Assembly (NCBI GenBank): GCA_036852015.1
Contig: JAANDG010000035.1
Coordinates: forward strand, 246,501-310,500
DNA length: 64,000 bases
Origin: Pelodera strongyloides
Lineage: Eukaryota; Nematoda; Chromadorea; Rhabditida; Rhabditidae
Reading direction: 5' to 3'
Each line of letters starts with the position of its first letter. The first letter of the stretch is position 1. The notes under the pieces are model-generated. The model saw only the letters and a program-made list of their open reading frames with translations. It did no database searches and had not been told where the DNA came from. This document shows, piece by piece, positions 1 to 12,735 of this stretch. Both the position numbers and the translations under genes were made by a program.

Positions 1-8
1 CACGTTTA

Positions 9-238
9 GGGCGCGTTTAAGATGGCCGAAAGAAAGAAAAAAATGCGTTTTCGGCCGTTCAGGTTGGGCGAAAAGAAAACTTTCGAAAGACAATGCAAAA
101 ACAAGAGACGCAGACAAAACCCGAAAAAAATTACTGTATTTTTTCATTTTCCCTTAGTATTAAAAATTTTCTTTACGGCCAACCTGAACGGCCGAAAACG
201 CATTTTTTTCTTTCTTTCGGCCATCTTAAACGCGCCCT
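9..238. mobile_element. Hairpin MITE with about 60-bp terminal inverted repeats
   Basis: Bases 9-67 are repeated almost perfectly in inverted orientation at about 180-238, both ends starting GGGCGCGTTTAAGATGG. The left flank ends TTA and the right flank begins TTA, so a 3-bp TTA duplication is likely. The spacer of roughly 110 bp is AT-rich and shows no gene. It lies upstream of cyclin H. Confidence 0.8.
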
Positions 239-239
239 T

Positions 240-512
240 AGGATTGTGGCACGTTTAGGATTGTTGAGAACGTGAACACGTAGCTCTTTTTTTGAGGTAG
301 CGTGGCTAAACTAAACTAAAACTATAAAATACGGGTTGGCTGTTTGTGTGGGACCAAATTCTTTGATTCGCTATCAACATCGTTTTCTTTGTTAACTCTT
401 GTGGAATTGCAATCTATATATTGTTGGTGCAAGTATCTATATCATCTACTTTGATTGTTCTTTCTCATCATCTCTCGCGGCGTTGCGCTCTTTTAATGAG
501 TATAATAAATAT
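240..512 (+). repeat. Dispersed repeat, related to 33093-33600
   Basis: This stretch resembles 33093-33230 (shared GGCACGTTTAGGATTG, then GGCTAAACTA) and ends in the same way, with GTTGCGCTCTTT followed by a TAATAAATATTCAATATTCA-type tail. The tail suggests the 3' end of a non-LTR element or SINE. It ends about 80 bp before the cyclin H start codon, so it may lie within that gene's promoter. Confidence 0.55.
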
Positions 513-591
513 TCAATATTCAATTTGTGAATAGATCATCGCAAACAACGGGTGCGGCTCTACGCGCTCTATATTGCAGCAGTCTTGAGTA

Positions 592-3500
592 ATGTTCTGC
601 ACAAGTACCCATAAAACAGACTGGATATTCGAGAACATTGGAGCTTTACAAACGCGAAGGACGACGGTAAGTGCATCAAAAGCGAATTTGAAACTGAAAC
701 CAACAACCAAAAGTTGAACTGGGCATGCGAAGAATTCCATCTTACTGTCGCACCGTCTCTGTTAGATATGTGCATGTCTTACCTTTTAACTTTAGGCGAA
801 TTCCGAGTTTATCGCGAAGTATAAACCCGTTCTTCACGAGGGAGAAGAAAGAGCCTTTTTGACTACAGAAGAGGAGGAAACCCTTTTGTCAATCGTGCAA
901 GAAACAGCCGTGAAGTTTGGAGAAGAATTTCAGGTTCGTAGGTCCCCTCAACTAAGTTGTATTGCATCGTTTTCTTATTGTATCACGTTAATTATTTATT
1001 TTGGGAATTTATTTAACCGACTTAGTTTAGCAGCAACCAACGATGTATGTATTTTAGCCCCCTCTCTACCCATCAGTTCGATGGACTGCATTTGCGTATT
1101 ATAAGCGCTTCTTCCTGAGCCGTTCCTCATTGGAATTCAGCCCAAAGCACGTAATGACCGCTTGTTACTATGTTGCCACGAAGACTGACGAATTTTATGT
1201 TCCCGTGGATGAATTTGTCCAAAATCTCAAGTCAGGTGAGTCAAAAATACTATGATTTTTTTTCTGGGCGTACTCCTTTGACAAACTGATTAAAGCGAAA
1301 TACCACCCGGTTTGGGGTTTTTTCACCAAAAATAGTTTGAAAAAAGTTATAAACGCAAATAAACATAAACAAATAAGTGCATCTTGCACAAAAATGTTCT
1401 CAAACAACCATATTTTGCGATTTTGTATGGGAAAATTCGCTTCAGGCGATTTGCCGATTTTAATACTAGCACGGCCCTGGAAAAATCGAGGGATGGCCTT
1501 TTCAAATTATAACGCACACCGCAGCATCCAAATGACGAAATGTTGACAAAATATTTTGAATTTGGCTAGCAGAATTCCAAAAACACACGGTTTGAAAATG
1601 GTGGTCAACGCACGGTTGTTTACTCCTCCTCTTTTTGTATTTTTTTGTTGAGACCGACCGCTAATTCGCTTTAATCGACCGACGAAACAACATTCCATCT
1701 TGTTTATGTAAATTTCTTACTGCATGGAAAATTCTACTATGGGAAACTATGATAACATGGATGATACTTTCGCATGTGCAAGTGTGCGAAAGCGTAACAT
1801 AAATACTCTATGATAGATTACTTTCAGGTACTCCCGAATCCAATATTGCGTCGATCCTCTGCTTGGAGCCTGAAGTTATGCGACGTATGAATTACTCCTT
1901 GGTTGTACATACACCGTACAGACCCCTTGAAGGATTGTTTTTGGAGATGAAGATCAAAATGGTTCTACTAAACTTCGATGTCGAGAGTTTACGGTAAGGT
2001 TTTATATTCCATTTTGAATATATAATATTTATTGCAATGTTGACGCCGTGCAATATCCGGTTTTTGAAAAGGAGGATGGATCTATAAATGTACTGCCTTA
2101 GTGCCTTCCCGTTTGTTCAATGCAAATGAAAATGCTTATATTTGGCATAATAATCGCTATTCCTAATCCTAATCGCAGTATTATTTGTATGTATATAGAA
2201 ATCTTTTCAAACAGATACCTTTATACTTCTTTACGCATACTTAAAGCGAATGTCAAGCCTGATTCACAGATATTCTATAACACGCTGTCACAGCTACCGT
2301 AGTTTACACAATTTCTCTCGCGCTCTCCTCTTTTTCTTTGCTGACTTAAACAAATTTCTCTCGCGCCCTCCTCTTTTTCTTTGCTGTCTAACAGCAAACG
2401 GTCCTGCGGCAGAGAATAGTTCTGATTTTGTCCACAGGACTCGAATCCCATACTGAAGGGGTTTTTTTGGAGGGGTTAAATTGTTTTTCTTCTTATATGA
2501 AAGTTTTTGTTTATTTTTATTTTCACTTTCCTTACCTTCAAAACATAAGCTTTCTTTTGAGCCCAACATGAAAAACCGGCTTGACATTCCCTTTAACTAT
2601 TTACAGCGTTTGAGCATTTACATCCATCTTTTAGCTTTAAAACTAAACTTTTACAACTCCTCACAAGTGGTAACTCCAAGTTGTGTTTAGTAATAACTAT
2701 GGCTAAAAACCTACGTGCTGACATGCTGTTTGCAGGAAACACTTGCAAAGAAAAATAACAATCATATTCTTTTTTCTGATGATCATATGTAATGTTGTAC
2801 TTCAGCTCAGCCGCTAATGATTTCTTGACGAAAAGTTTGCTGAGTGATGCACTTCTTCTATACTGTCCGTCACAATTAGCAATGGCAGCGATAAAGGTTA
2901 GATTTTTATTTTTATTTAGATTTATTTAGGTATTTAGCTTTTTATTTAGAAGGTTAGATTAGAATTTAAAGCGAAATGCTAGCCCCTTTGGAAAATTTGT
3001 ATATGATAAGCAAATCCTATGTATCCTTTGCTAATTTTGTACGATCGTCCACGGCAATCCGGGCAATCGTACAAAATTAGCATAGGATACATAGGATTTG
3101 CTATTTGCTTATCATATGCAAATTTTCCAAAGAGGCTAGCATTTCGCTTTAAAGAGCGATAAAGATTCTGTTTGGTATGCAAGAATGTATGGTATACAAT
3201 TTCTATCCAATGCGTAAACTTAGTTGTTTTACATGTACTATGGTAGTGTATGTAGTCTTTCAGTTTTCCTGAGAGCATTCATCTTTGCTCAGGCTAAGCC
3301 TAAGCCTAAGCAGAATGCTTTTTTTATTGTTCATCAAGCAAATAAGTTAATGTTTTCTGTTATTCTAGAGCGCTCTATCCGCTCAAGGCCGGTCATTGGA
3401 AGTCATGACCGAATTTCTGATGAAATTCTTTGGAGTCGACGATTCGGAATGGAATAGAAATGAGAAGGAAATGGATAAGGTGTGATTTTCAATTTGCATT

Positions 3501-4578
3501 TGTTAGAAGTTTGCATAATTTATTCTTAAACAAAAAATTATAATATCTTATGTCTTATGTGTAGAAATATGTTCATATGGCACGTTTTTTCCAAAAGAAT
3601 TAGCCGTCTTTAAAGCGAAATACCGGCCGATTTTGAAGCGCATCGTGGAGCTTAATTCTTACGCATTATGCTAATTTTATCCTTATTTATGTTCATTTGT
3701 GTAATCTACATGTTATTGTTAGTGTACTCTATGTGCTTCAGAAACCGGCCGGTATTTCGCTTTAAAACTATTAGCTGAAACTAAGAAAAGGAAAGCTGGC
3801 TTGGCCGTGTGTTTCATACAGGACCGGAGCTCAATATCTGCTGATTATGCTGGTCTAGTCTTACCTTTTTATTTACTTCACTGTTTTCAGATAAACAAGT
3901 TAAACACTCGGTTGGATGAAATAATCGACGTCGTAGCGAAACAGTCACAGTTTGTGCAACAGGAATCGAGAGAGTCGTGTATGAAAAGGTTGGTGTCTTT
4001 TTTGAAATTTACATTTCTTTCCTCACTTTCTATTTGCTTCACACCTCACACGTAAGCTAGTTATGGATGTATTGATGTTCCTTCGCTCTTCGCACGTGCA
4101 ACATTCTTCTCTAATGTGGGTTAGTTAGTTATTTTTTACTCTTCTTCTTCTTTTACTCTTCTTAATACATCTCATTTTCGAATCTATTATAAACGAACTG
4201 TGTTATCGAAGCTACTTATAAACGACCTGTATTGTTTTCAAGGGGGGGGTGGGGGGGGCTGATAAGTAATAGCGGCGTGGAATAAGTTTGCCGTTTTTTG
4301 TTGAATGACCGTATCATTAGTAGTGTCTTTTAGAAGAGGTGGAGATACAAGATCGATGAGTAATATGAATTTATTAAGAGAAACATTTTGCTATTTTTAT
4401 TTTTGAACATCATGAATAATTGAGCCAGCTCACTTACATCCTTACATGTTATATCTTTTCAATTTTCAGGTATCAAGACTTCATCCAGCTTTCTCCAACA
4501 CTTGAGGAACGGCTACAGGCGATCCTACCACCCAAGCAGCCTAAAGGAGATAGCTTTGACTCGGATGATGACTTTTAG
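592..4578 (+). CDS. Cyclin H (CDK7/TFIIH kinase regulatory subunit)
   Basis: Cyclin H activates CDK7 in the CDK-activating kinase, which phosphorylates cell-cycle CDKs and, inside TFIIH, the RNA polymerase II tail; it acts in the nucleus. Eight exons: 592-666, 796-937, 1077-1235, 1828-1993, 2806-2896, 3369-3479, 3891-3988, 4470-4578. Spliced length is 951 nt (316 aa), with every junction GT-AG and in phase. Family landmarks are the N-terminal HKTDWIF, the first cyclin fold with YYKRFFLSRS and ATKTDEF, the typical VVHTPYRPLEG linker, the second fold with LLYCPSQLAMAAI, and an acidic end DSDDDF, as in animal cyclin H (usual length about 320 aa). The exon 2 donor is taken as GTAGGT at 938, because the nearer GTTCGT would break phase. 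Introns 3, 5 and 6 hold MITEs and intron 5 also a TTAGGC tract. No polyadenylation site was assigned. Confidence 0.93.
1290..1674. mobile_element. TTAA-flanked inverted-repeat element in cyclin H intron 3
   Basis: TTAA then AGCGAAATACC on the left; GCTAATTCGCT then TTAA on the right. It is about 385 bp, longer than the related copies elsewhere, and no intact ORF is seen. The terminal match is short. Confidence 0.55.
2309..2391 (+). repeat. Imperfect direct repeat, two units of about 44 bp
   Basis: Two adjacent units, each holding AATTTCTCTCGCGC followed by CTCCTCTTTTTCTTTGCTG, in cyclin H intron 4. They differ by one base in the shared core. Confidence 0.7.
2966..3152. mobile_element. MITE family B, TTAA-flanked hairpin
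   Basis: Ends TTAA-AGCGAAATGCTAGCC and the inverse. The two halves are near-perfect inverted repeats meeting around GGACGATCG, so single strands could fold into one long hairpin. Other copies are at 36951-37121 and, as a right half, 37122-37234. It sits in cyclin H intron 5. Confidence 0.85.
3287..3311 (-). repeat. Short intronic TTAGGC tract
   Basis: About three CTAAGC units on the plus strand, that is TTAGGC on the minus strand, about 58 nt before the cyclin H exon 6 acceptor. TTAGGC is the nematode telomere unit. Confidence 0.7.
3610..3765. mobile_element. MITE family A, TTAA-flanked
   Basis: Left end TTAA-AGCGAAATACCGGCCG, right end CCGGCCGGTATTTCGCT-TTAA, about 156 bp, in cyclin H intron 6. 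It is the first of about a dozen family members here; most share an AT-rich core with TTTATGTTCATTTG-like wording. Confidence 0.85.
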
Positions 4579-5454
4579 TAGTTGAGAATAGAGAATGTAA
4601 ATTAGGAATAGGGGCGTGAACCAGTAAATGGAGGGGAGGTGCTACCGTGCCCGTAAGCCAAGCGATGAAGTGATAATAGAGTTGTTTATAAGGGGTTTCC
4701 AGATTCCTTATGTATACAAATTTGGAATAACCTAGGTGGTTCATGTGTGGCCTTACCTGCCGATTTATGCTCATTTAGGAATTCTACCTGCTACCTGTTG
4801 ATTATGAATGTTTATATCACCTGTGGCGTATCTATGTTTGTACAGATTTGAGATACCTTGAACTAGGTGAGAAGCTAAGCAGTATTGGTATATATGGACC
4901 TATATGCTGTGTGTCAGTGTCAGTTTTAGTTCTTTTCTTTCTTATTTGCATGCATATGTTCTCAATTGTGCTTTCTTTTCTTTGGTTCTCAACTTTGAAT
5001 GTTTTATGTGATTTCGTTCTACTGTTTGTTTGCAAATTCGGGTACGATGATATCATAATTTAATTAATAAATTGTTTTCATGATTGGTGGTTTTGATGAA
5101 GACAGCGTTAGTTTGTTACCCACCAGTTAGTATTCGTGCATGGACAGGGGCTACTGATATTGATTTATGAAACTGAACCTGTTTGTAAAGCGTAAAGCAA
5201 TAAGTGGGGAAGCTACCAGGCAAGAACAATAGTATGTAATTATTATATCTTATATTCGCTAGCTGTACGCGCTGTATTATTAATTCTGTTTTCGTGATTC
5301 TTACGGCAGGTTACTGATCGGCGCTAATTGATAATTGCACTACTGTAACGTTTTTGTTTATTTTCTTCTAAAGAAAAGTATAGCTAATATCTGTGTAGTT
5401 GTTTATAATACCTATACGTATTATGTGTTGTAAAGGCAGTTGCAGGCGGTGAAT
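4579..5454. other. Intergenic: cyclin H 3' flank
   Basis: AT-rich with no credible exon on either strand. AATAAA-like sites occur near 5065 (TTAATAAATTG) and may serve cyclin H. Nothing else is assigned. Confidence 0.5.
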
Positions 5455-5888
5455 ATGTCGACTGATACCGTTCCTATCGCGACTTGTTCTACCCACGCGT
5501 TTGAATATCAATTGTTCCCCGGTAAAGTTCTTAGAGTTCCCACGGATGTCCCTAAGGTTTGTGTTGTGTCACTAAGTCCCTAAGGTCTCTAATGTCCCTT
5601 AAGGTTAGTGTTTAATAGTAATTCCAATGTGGGTGTAGCTACGGTATACATTACCGTAAGATGATAACGTTTACTACAAAAGGTAATGTGATACACAATT
5701 CCTTATGCCTATAGAATGTAACGCAAAAAGTGCCAATGAAGTAGTGGGATGAACTAGTGAGAAAATAGTATACGATAGGACGATAGTAAAACCTGTGGTT
5801 TAATTCTAATGATTTTTTTCAGTTCTACGAAACCCATGCCATCCCGTTGGATGCCGATATGGTGAGTTTAGAGTTTGTTTGAGAAATC

Positions 5889-5934
<46 letters not shown>

Positions 5935-8469
5935 GGTGTGTGTGTGCATGTGTGTGCGCATGTGTGTGAGGGTATTTACCGTGGTACAATTAAAGTTCAG
6001 ATGTTCTGAACATTAAAAACAAACTTCTGAGGCTATTGTTTCTGTTGATACAGGATGCAAGTCTTCTCGCCGCTACTATGTATCAAGTTTACGTTGCGTC
6101 CGAGACTCATCTTTATAGGTAAGTGGTTGAACTATTAGTATGTCACTATGGACAACCTTTTCTGATGAACTTGACTAATGGTTTGTTCTAAGGTATACAA
6201 AATAAAAGAGTAGATTTACCCTAAAGTGTGCTAGTGCCAAGAGCCGCGAGGTCGCCTGTAATATGGTCCAGTTGCATGAATGTTTAGTTCGCTGCCTGAC
6301 CGTTTGGTTCTACGTTCTCGAGCGCGCCGCGCGGTTCCGGCTTGGTCCCTAAAATGGATGCGCTTATTGTTCGCTACCCGCGCTACGCGCTTGCGCATTA
6401 TGGCCTACCCGCGTTGTGCGGTTACGGCCATCCGCGAAAGCATACGCGCGCTCGTGGTTCTGAGTAGTCAATTGTTTCAGAATTTACGATGATCGCTCCT
6501 TATTTAATGGGTGTCCAGAACCGGAGGTTCAGGTGTGGCAGCTGTGCGACGGCTCAAATATTAAGCAAGTATGTACAGCCGGTTATTGAAATACTGCAAG
6601 GGTTTTTAGTTTTTTTTTATCACTATTTAGCCGTTATCTCGATTTCATGTTTAGAAAATGGCCGTTATATCGCTTTAACTATTCCAGATTTGTGGTGCCG
6701 GAGCTCATCTGTTAATTCTCGACTCGAATGCGTGTGTGTGGTCCTTGGGCAGTGGGACGTGAGTTGTCTAGTCTAGTTGAACTTTGTGTCTATTATATAT
6801 CTCTAATGTAATTTTCTAATCTGTGCAAATATGGCCTTTGAAACACTCAAACCGTTTAGTGAGCACAACACACATAAGTAAAAGAGCGCGCCCTCGTACC
6901 GTAGTATAAATGTTTAATTACCGTAAGTAACAAAGATGTTCTAACCTTGCTTTTGTCTCAGGCTCACATAGGAATGTGGTCCTTTGTCATTGACACTTTG
7001 CCGTGCCGTTCGTTATATGTATTCTTTACTAAAGGGTTCATTTGTTAACGTTTAGCGCGAAAATATGTAGATTTCATCCAAAGCTCCGCCCCTCTTTTTT
7101 CAGTGTTCTAGTTTTCTATATTGTTTCAGGCATGGTGAGTTGGGTCTGGGTGACGAGATGTCTGCCTGCTCGCCCATGACGATCTTTGGTTTGGAGGATA
7201 TTGTACAAGTGGCCGCCGGACGTTTTCATAGCGTTGCACTGAACAGTAAGTCAATTCCTTCCTTTATAAACAGTTTCTCGTGGCGTACATCATGTAGAAC
7301 GACCGTCGTGGGTGGTCCCTGGAAGATTAATGGTCATTGACTTTGTGGGTGGTCCCGGTCCGTTGAAGGGTCAGGGGCTCCGTGGGTGGTCCCTGTTTCA
7401 TTGAACGGTCAATGACTTCATGCATGGCCACTGAAACGGCCAAGGACTTCGTGGGTGGTCCCTGGTCCCTGGAACGGCCAAGGGCTTCGTTGGTGGTCCC
7501 TGGAACGGCGACTTCGTGGGTGGTCCCTGGATGCTTAATTAGTCGTCAGCGACTGCGTGGGTGGTCCCTGGCCCCTGGAATGGCCAACGAATTCGTTGGT
7601 AGTCCCTGGTCCCTGAAACGGTCAAGGGCTCCTTGGGTGGTCCCTGGAAGCTTAGTTGGTGGTAAGCGACATCCTGGGCGGTCCCTGGAAGCTTAGTTAG
7701 TGGTCAGCGGCTTCGTGGGTGGTCCCTGGTCCCTGGAACGGCTAAGGACTTTATGGGTGGTCCCTCGAAGCTCAATGATCAACGTCTTCATGTGTGGTTC
7801 CTTGAATTGTCAAAGACATCATGGTCCCTTGAATTGTCAGGGGCATTGTGGAGGTCCCTGGTCTCCGGAACGGCCAAGGACTTCGTGGATGAACCCTCGA
7901 AGTGTCCACGACGTCGTGGGTGGTCCTATTTCAACCGACCGTATTCATGTTGTTACTTCAATTCGTTTTTTTTTAGGTAAGGGAGCCGTTTACGCATGGG
8001 GATGGAATAATTTTGGGCAGCTGGGTAATAGTGTTGAGGTCAGTTCCTTTTTTTATTTCTTATACGTCTACAATTTCCTCCTTTTCGTTTTATCTAGATT
8101 AGGGCTTAGACCTAAGCCCTAAGCCTAAGACCTGTTATATCGCTTATTTGTCGTTTGATTTAAAAAGAAATCGAACAACTACTAACACTGAGTTAAATAT
8201 TATGCTGTTATTTAATTGAAGGGAGTTTTCATGGGCTCCCTTACCTAAAAAAGGAATTAAAAAAAAATCAAAGTAAACACATAGGCCGTAACAATGAGGA
8301 GGAGCACTTACTATATCACTATATGCTAATATCCTTAGTTAAAGCTTTTTCTTTTTCATATTTCAGTCAAGTATCCAAAGGGAACCTGTGTTGATTAATA
8401 GAGAAGACGGACCTGCGGAGAATATTTCTGCGACTGCACATTCAACGGAGATTAAGCTGAAGACTGGAG
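5455..8469 (+). CDS. RCC1-repeat protein, RCCD1-like; 3' end not found
   Basis: RCC1-type beta-propeller protein. Known RCCD1 partners the KDM8 demethylase, and the resemblance here is to its repeat layout. Eight exons: 5455-5556, 5823-5861, 6054-6118, 6481-6568, 6688-6758, 7130-7245, 7977-8038, 8367-8469, all GT-AG and phase-consistent, giving 215 codons plus one base. Visible repeat words are ICGAGAHLLILDSNACVWSLG, then HGELGLGD, then IVQVAAGRFHSVALN, then GAVYAWGWNNFGQLGN. RCCD1-type proteins then need at least one more repeat pair. None is legible up to 8741 or beyond the 10-kb transposon nest, so the gene may be truncated or may have exons I cannot see. The first-exon donor is a choice: AAG-GTTTGT at 5557 keeps phase, while GTAAAG at 5522 does not. 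RCCD1 as opposed to another small RCC1 protein is an inference. Confidence 0.72.
5889..5968. repeat. TG microsatellite
   Basis: Mostly TG dinucleotides with a few interruptions, in intron 2 of the RCC1-repeat gene. Confidence 0.95.
7305..7935 (+). repeat. Minisatellite in an intron of the RCC1-repeat gene
   Basis: About fifteen to twenty degenerate units built on GTGGGTGGTCCCTGG with AACGGCCAAGG, unit length varying about 30-60 bp. It fills most of the intron between 7245 and 7977. The open frames across it come from the repeat, not from a protein. Confidence 0.85.
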
Positions 8470-9078
8470 GTGGGACTACTTACCACTAGACTACTATACT
8501 ACTCTACTAGCCTAGTCTACACTTTAGTAGGCTAGATAACACTAGGCTCTAGGGTTTCTCACGGTTGCTTCCCTTTTCTGAAGTTGAATTATTTTATTCT
8601 ACCCTAAATGTGAGGAAGGGCCTGGTGTCATCACCATATAGTTTATTTCGGTCATAATAATAATAATAATAATTTATTACACCACAAAGGTGCGCACAAA
8701 CATACATAATTAAGACAATAAATACAGTGAAGACAGTGAAGACGGTTAAATAACCTTGACATATGTCACTTGCTAATAGTAAGTACTACCGTATTTAGGA
8801 ACGATCACGTATGGAGCGGAGCCGACTGATTCTGACTAAAGATGTTTATGTGTTTTGATTAATGCAACTTTACATTTATGTTCTCGACTTTTACTGTATG
8901 ATAACTATGCAATATCGTATACTACGTCCCGAGAATTTCCTTTATGACCTTTCGGCACTATTTCTCTCTCTAAGATCTTCAAAGAGATTTCAAAAAAAGT
9001 ATTGCTTTTCTGTGCAATGTTGTTGAGTGTACGTTTGTTGCTTTATTCCATTATGCTTTATTCATAATGGAATAATGC

Positions 9079-9453
9079 TGTTGTGTATCAAGGTATTACT
9101 TCTGATACAACAGAACTGAGCGACAAGAGAGTGAGACGATCTTCGAATAACGGGTTTATTAGCGACGAAGACGGGCGAGGCGATATAATGAGCGAGATGA
9201 TAAGCGATGAGTGTTTAGGCCGTAGCCCTTATATACGGATGGCTACGTGCAGATCAAACACCAATAATATAAACACTAATAACTTGCGGATAGTTGCAAT
9301 TAGATAATTTGCCAACGGCAAGACATAATGTGCTCCACTGATCACTAAGGACGAAAAGATCAGTGAGCAGATGTGAGTGAGTAACACGTGAACAACATAA
9401 GTAACAAAGTAACAAACTACAAATAAATCTTAGGTATACCGTAATACCTAACA
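9079..9453 (-). repeat. Gypsy LTR, 3' copy
   Basis: 375 bp, TG...CA ends. Differs from the other LTR at AAGATCAGTGAGCAG versus AAGAGCAGTGATCAG. The open frame through it is shared by both LTRs and is not considered a gene. Confidence 0.95.
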
Positions 9454-9509
9454 CCTCCAACCTTAGTATTTAAGTTATACTTAAAACAAGAACAATATAC
9501 TACAACGAC

Positions 9510-12500
9510 TTAGTAACGCTTATTTGACGGGTTGATCTCCATCTTCGTCGTTGTCTTCCTTGCACGGCTGGATCGACGTAACGGCGGTGTAGTTGTCACA
9601 GCGACTGGCGACGGCGTAGAGGCAGCATCCTCGAAGAGCTCCTCCGCGTCCGGAACTTCTTCTGGTATAGAGTGTTCAGCATCCTCAACTGTGTCTGTGA
9701 CAGTTGTCGGTGGAGTCGTTGACTTCGGACTAGACTCCTTCAGGTTCGACTTCGGTCGTGGTGTGATATCGAATGCATCCAGCAAGATGTCATAGGCTCG
9801 ACTCTGTTTGGCAACAGTCCTCAGCCTCATCTGATTAGCATGCCGACGGATAAGGTTCTTGCGTCCTTCGATCCTCGCATCGTACATCACACTACCGTTC
9901 TTCTTGACTACTGTAGCTTCGATCCAAGCAGGTTTACTCGGGACCTTGTAGTCAAGAATGTAGACTAAGTCTCCGGGATGGAAAACTGTAGCCTTCGAAC
10001 CGTGTTTCTTGTTGAACTGCTTTCCATACGTCGTCCTTGACGAGCTTCCTCTCAGGCCTGGGTTTCAACAAATCCCATGACGTGCGAGCTTTCGATTTAG
10101 AAATGCTTCAGCTGGCGACTTTCTTCAGGAACGTTAGATGACGGCGTCATCCGGTATAGCAGAACGTCTGAAGATTCTCTGCAGGGCTTCCCTCCCCCTT
10201 CAATTTCAGCAGCGCCCGCTTGAAAGTGTCAACGAACCTCTCCGCTTGTCCGTTTGATTGCGGGTGGAATGGTGGTGATCTGATATGTTTGACCCCATTC
10301 TTTGCACAGAACAACGCAAATTCAGCACTGGTGAATTGCGTTCCGTTGTCTGTTACCAGCGTCTCTGGCATGCCGAATTGTGAGAAAATCTTCTTCAGGT
10401 TGGATATCGTAGCAGACGTAGTGATTCGATCCATGGCAACGATTTCTGGCCACTTACTATATGCGTCCACGACAAGCAAATAGTATTTTCCGTCAAGTGG
10501 ACCAGCAAAATCAGCGTGTACTCGTTCCATAGGTTCACTTGCCTTGCTCCACGATTCCAAATTTGTCTTTGTCGGTGCTTTCTGAGCACGATTGCAGTTT
10601 GCACAGGACTTCACCATGTTCTCAATGTCCTCGTCAATGAACGGCCAATAAACTAGCGATCTTGCGAGCGTCTTGGTACGAACAATTCCTTGGTGTCCTT
10701 GATGCAACTGACGCAGAATCCGTCCCTTGAGACTGGCAGGAATTACAATCCTTTCACCAAACAAGAGGATTCCGTTCGATTCTGACAACGATGTATGTCT
10801 GTTGAAGAACTGACTGATGTCCCTGGAACATTTCGTTGGCCAGTTACCGGTTCTGTGAGCTTTCAGGACCGCTTACAGCGTCTTGTCCGTTTCAGTAGCC
10901 TCACTGAGAACGTTCGCGGTAACTGGTAGGGCGGCAATGGTACGGTAGTGTTCATGCTTGAACAACTCCGTTTCGACTCTTGCGATCACTTTGTCCTCCT
11001 TAGTTTCTTTCTGATCAGCGATCAACCTTGAAAGAACGTCGGCGCATCCCATTTCAGCTGTAGGTTTGAATACGATCTTGAAATCAAAACCTTTGATGAA
11101 CACAGCCCAACGTTGTAAACGGTTGGCGCTTGTCACCGGGATACCCTTTTTCGAACCGAAAATCGAAACGAGAGGTTTGTGATCGGTCACGAGAGTGAAT
11201 TTGCGTCCCATTAGGTATTTGTAGAACTTCTTCATGGCCCAGAAGATCCGAGACCTTCTTTCTCATCTGACCATAGTTCTTTTCAGCTGGAAGTAGAGTT
11301 CGTGTAGCATGCTCCACTGCTTTCTGCGTACCATCCTTCATTCGATGCAGCACCGCGCCTAGACCATACTGAGATGCATCGGTGAGATGCGTCCGTGACG
11401 AGGACCAACTCCTTCTTTGGATCGTAGTGGGTGAGCAGCATTGGCGAGGCAACGATCTTCTTGACCTCGTCAAAGGCATTCTGACACTCCTTATTCCAGT
11501 TCCATTTGACATCTTTCTTCAATAGTTCGTCGAATGGTGCACGCAACTTGTGCAATTCCTTTATGAACCTGCCGTAGTAATTGATCTTGCCTATGAAAGA
11601 GCGTAGCTGACTGACGTCTTTCGGTTCGGGCATCCTCAAGATTGGCTCTATCTTGGATGGATCAGACTTGCGACCTTCTGCCGAGATAATCATCCCAAGG
11701 TACCTTATCTCTCTTGCAGCAAAGGTGCACTTCTCGAAGTTGACGTGGAAACCATACTCCGAGATCCTTTTCATACAGGCATCTAGGTTCCGATTGTGTT
11801 CCTGTAGCGTTCTACCCGAAACTATCACATCATCAAGGTACGCGCAACAACCTTCGAGACCGGCAATCATAGCGTCCATGATCTTTTGGAAGATCCCAGG
11901 AGCTGTCTTGACTCCAAAACACAGTCTGTTGTAACGGTACAATCCTCGATGAGTATTGATGACGAGCAAGTCCTTGGAGTCGTCCTCTAGCTCAACTTGT
12001 AGGTAGGCGTCCTTAAAGTCGAGCGTACTGAAGACGGTTCCACCGTTCAGTGTTGTCATTATATCGTCTGCTGTGGGAATCGGATGTGTGAAGTCTTCCA
12101 GTGCATCGTTCAGTCCCGTACTGAAATCGGCGCAGACTCTCACACTACCATTCGGTTTCTTTACACAGAGAATCGGAGGGCCCACGGAGATATGTGACGC
12201 GCTCAATGACTCCAAGTTGCTCTAGCCGGTCCAGCTCAGCTTCCACGTTTTCCTTTGTAGTGAATTGGTACCATCTCTTTGGGCGAAAAACGGCTTTTGC
12301 CCCTCTCTTGAGCTGGAGGCACGCTTTGGTCTTCTTGCACAGACCAAGCTCGGTGGAGAATACATCAGAAAACTGCGTCTTGAGCGTAGCAACGTACGTC
12401 GCAGCAGAATCCTTCGGTGATGATGTAGTTATGGAAGGTTTTCCGGAGACCCGATTACATACAGCATCCAACATGGATCTGAATGACGGTAGACGTTCCA

Positions 12501-12735
12501 ACCAGTCAGGCCTAGGAGATTCATCCTAGCGGTGACGTGCACGACCTCGACGATCTGCTCATCCTGGTAAGAAGCGTTGCACTCGAACGAACCAAACAAT
12601 TCGAGCTGCTCTCCATTTGCTGCGGTCGCGACTATACTTGGGGATTTCAATTTGGTCGACCCAGCATCTTCCATGTGGCCTCGGAGATCAACGTTAGATC
12701 CGAGCCGGTGTCCAGTTGAAGTCGCACCTTCTTTC
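9510..12735 (-). pseudogene. Gypsy Pol (protease, RT, RNase H, integrase), multiply frameshifted
   Basis: Protease active-site LDTGSDL is at about 12700. The reverse transcriptase spans about 12500-11400, with frames changing near 12195; it has the YLDD motif and FGVKTAPGIFQ. RNase H (about 11430-10873) includes TDHKPL and DVLSRL and crosses further frame changes near 11400 and 11250. Integrase (10788-10147) shows an HHCC-like N-terminus, then HADFAG, TDNGTQF and QAERF for the D,D,E core. A basic, threonine/proline-rich tail runs to 9510. At least five frame changes mean this copy cannot make an intact Pol as read, unless some are sequencing errors. Confidence 0.88.

Noticed and set aside
7140..8122. 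Long plus-strand frames with repeated GGPWSLER words
   Set aside because: Produced by the intronic minisatellite; splice sites show the exons end at 7245 and restart at 7977.
9083..9307. 74-codon frame present twice (also 14191-14415)
   Set aside because: It is part of the two LTRs and opposite to the element's coding strand.
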